From Citrifermentans bremense R1 (GTDB lineage: Bacteria > Desulfobacterota > Desulfuromonadia > Geobacterales > Geobacteraceae), in assembly GCF_000426865.1 (NCBI RefSeq), contig NZ_AUGE01000025.1, forward strand, positions 1-64,000: 64,000 nucleotides of DNA, in the 5' to 3' direction. The position numbers and the translations under genes are program-made. Positions 62,851 through 64,000 of this stretch are shown here, piece by piece. The notes under the pieces were generated by a model that worked only from the letters and a program-made list of their open reading frames with translations, had not been told where the DNA came from and did not search any database. Position 1 is the stretch's first letter. Every line of letters starts with the position of its first letter.

Positions 62851-64000
62851 ACGACGAGCTTCAGGTGGCACTTTCGCGGCTGGAAGAGTCTGAACGGCGC
62901 TTGTCCGAACTGGCAAGGCATAAGTCGCGCGTCGAACTGGTCAACAATTTGCTGGGCAGTCTCAGCTCGGTGGTCGGCCTGGACAACATGGTTCAACGCA
63001 TCATCAACATTTTGATGCAGACCATAGGGGCTGCCAACATTTCCGTCACTTACAACATAGGCCAAGTCTGGCAGATGCGGGACGTGTACGGCGCTTTCCG
63101 CGAGTCTAAAGATCCAGGCGACTCTCATGTAATCAGCGTACTTGAAACGGGAAAGCCTGTTCGCATCACCAATACCGAGGTGCAGGTTCCCTACCAGGGG
63201 GAAACCGGAGCGGTCACAGCCCAGAACTGGATCTTTCCCTTGTTGTCGCAAGGCCGAAAAATCGGCGCTGTGTGCATGGAGGGGATGCAACTTAACGATT
63301 TTGGTATTTTCGAAGAACTGCAACCTTTCTTCGCCTATGCCGGTCTGATGCTGGACAATGAAATATCCAACTTCTCGCTTTTGGCAGAAGCCCATCGCCG
63401 TCTGCAGGAGTCTGAGAACCTCTATCGAACCCTGTTCGAGCAATCGCCGGACGGCATCGTTCTGTGGAGCTTGCCCTCTCTAAGGCCAATCCAGTTTAAT
63501 ACCACTGCCCATACCCTGCTGGGCTATAGCCGCGATGAATTTGCCCTTCTCACTGTGAACGATATTCATCTGTGTGAAAATCCGAAGCAGATCGATGGTT
63601 ACCTTGAGGCGGTGGCCAGGGGAGAAAGTACCACTTTTACTGCCGTACACCGCACCAAAGACGGCAAACGCCTTACCATGACGGTATCGCTCAAAATGTT
63701 CGAACAAGCCGGTCAAAAAATGATTTTAGCGATTCATCATGACATCACCGAACTCAAGGAGTCGAACCGAAACCTGGAGTTGTACCGTTATTCGCTTGAT
63801 AATGCCCGTGACTCAATATTTCTTTTACAGAATGACGCCCGTTTTTGCTTTGTGAACCTGGCGGCCTGTGCAGCGCTCGGGTACACACCTAAAGAATTTA
63901 CTGCCATGCACGCGTACGATATCGACCCGGATCTTTCCCGTAAGGTGTGGAAGAAGCACTGGGAGGCATTTAAGGCGCACGGAACGCTCAGTATGGAAAG
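62847..64000 (+). CDS. GAF-PAS-PAS sensor protein, 3' end beyond the window
   Basis: At least 384 residues without a stop, from ATG 62847 to the edge. A coiled coil (residues 1-30) leads into a GAF-like domain (about 30-175), then a PAS domain (about 190-310: LYRTLFEQSPDGIVLW, LLGYSRDEF, HHDITELKES) and the start of a second PAS (YSLDNARDSIFLL, LGYTPKEF). The missing end is probably a histidine kinase or diguanylate cyclase. The ATGA overlap with the DUF1638 gene couples it to the corrinoid cluster, implying that it senses or responds to that pathway. Confidence 0.88.
   Translation, partial: MNDELQVALSRLEESERRLSELARHKSRVELVNNLLGSLSSVVGLDNMVQRIINILMQTIGAANISVTYNIGQVWQMRDVYGAFRESKDPGDSHVISVLETGKPVRITNTEVQVPYQGETGAVTAQNWIFPLLSQGRKIGAVCMEGMQLNDFGIFEELQPFFAYAGLMLDNEISNFSLLAEAHRRLQESENLYRTLFEQSPDGIVLWSLPSLRPIQFNTTAHTLLGYSRDEFALLTVNDIHLCENPKQIDGYLEAVARGESTTFTAVHRTKDGKRLTMTVSLKMFEQAGQKMILAIHHDITELKESNRNLELYRYSLDNARDSIFLLQNDARFCFVNLAACAALGYTPKEFTAMHAYDIDPDLSRKVWKKHWEAFKAHGTLSME

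Overview
The window looks like a chromosomal segment of a Geobacteraceae-type member of the Desulfuromonadota (Geobacter, Geomonas or Citrifermentans-like). The evidence is gene content rather than a marker gene: a MacA-like di-haem peroxidase lipoprotein, an Hdr-Flx electron-bifurcation operon, an Nfn-type transhydrogenase, a caa3 oxidase with its haem genes, SelB, many multi-domain sensor kinases, GC-rich coding sequence, and several families of short intergenic repeats. No rRNA, tRNA or CRISPR array was seen.

Layout. 1-237: start of an IS1595-type transposase running off the left edge. 355-4422: a receiver-PAS-GAF histidine kinase and a two-gene ABC-2 exporter. 4639-7936: radical SAM/SPASM protein, hemE, and a CorA channel. 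8192-10486: a minimal histidine kinase, a GIY-YIG protein, and a di-haem peroxidase. 10757-13011: nfnB-nfnA on the minus strand. 13259-14265: EamA exporter coupled to a 43-codon antitoxin-like gene. 14479-22059: type I restriction-modification cassette (hsdM-hsdS-zeta-like kinase-small partner-hsdR). 22173-29542: seven-gene minus-strand operon hdrC-hdrB-hdrA-flxD-flxC-flxB-flxA, with a 26-base poly-G run before flxA. 30102-35576: heterodimeric ABC exporter and selB. 35599-39658: minus-strand genes for a MoxR AAA+ ATPase, a large TraB-like unknown protein, a small zinc-ribbon protein and hemH. 39869-41792: hemerythrin-fused chemoreceptor and a small secreted protein. 42059-47566: sco-ctaD-ctaE-ctaF-ctaC-ctaB operon plus a small Cys-rich protein. 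47771-50362: kbl-tdh and a paralogue of that Cys-rich protein. 50590-56116: a large hybrid kinase, an OmpA-family lipoprotein and an M28 peptidase. 56337-59608: ovoA-ovoB (ovothiol). 59631-64000: a DUF6448 protein, then a translationally coupled corrinoid protein / MtaA-like / DUF1638 / PAS-GAF sensor cluster cut by the right edge.

Functional themes. Redox balancing appears twice (Nfn and Flx-Hdr, both linking NAD(P)H to ferredoxin, the second probably also to a disulfide). Haem genes (hemE, hemH, ctaB, a radical SAM haem-family enzyme) sit near a complete A2-type caa3 oxidase. Oxygen and peroxide handling is represented by the peroxidase, the hemerythrin chemoreceptor and ovothiol synthesis. 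The least explained parts are the MoxR/TraB-like pair, the two Cys-rich small paralogues, and the corrinoid-methyltransferase cluster that ends in a sensor protein.
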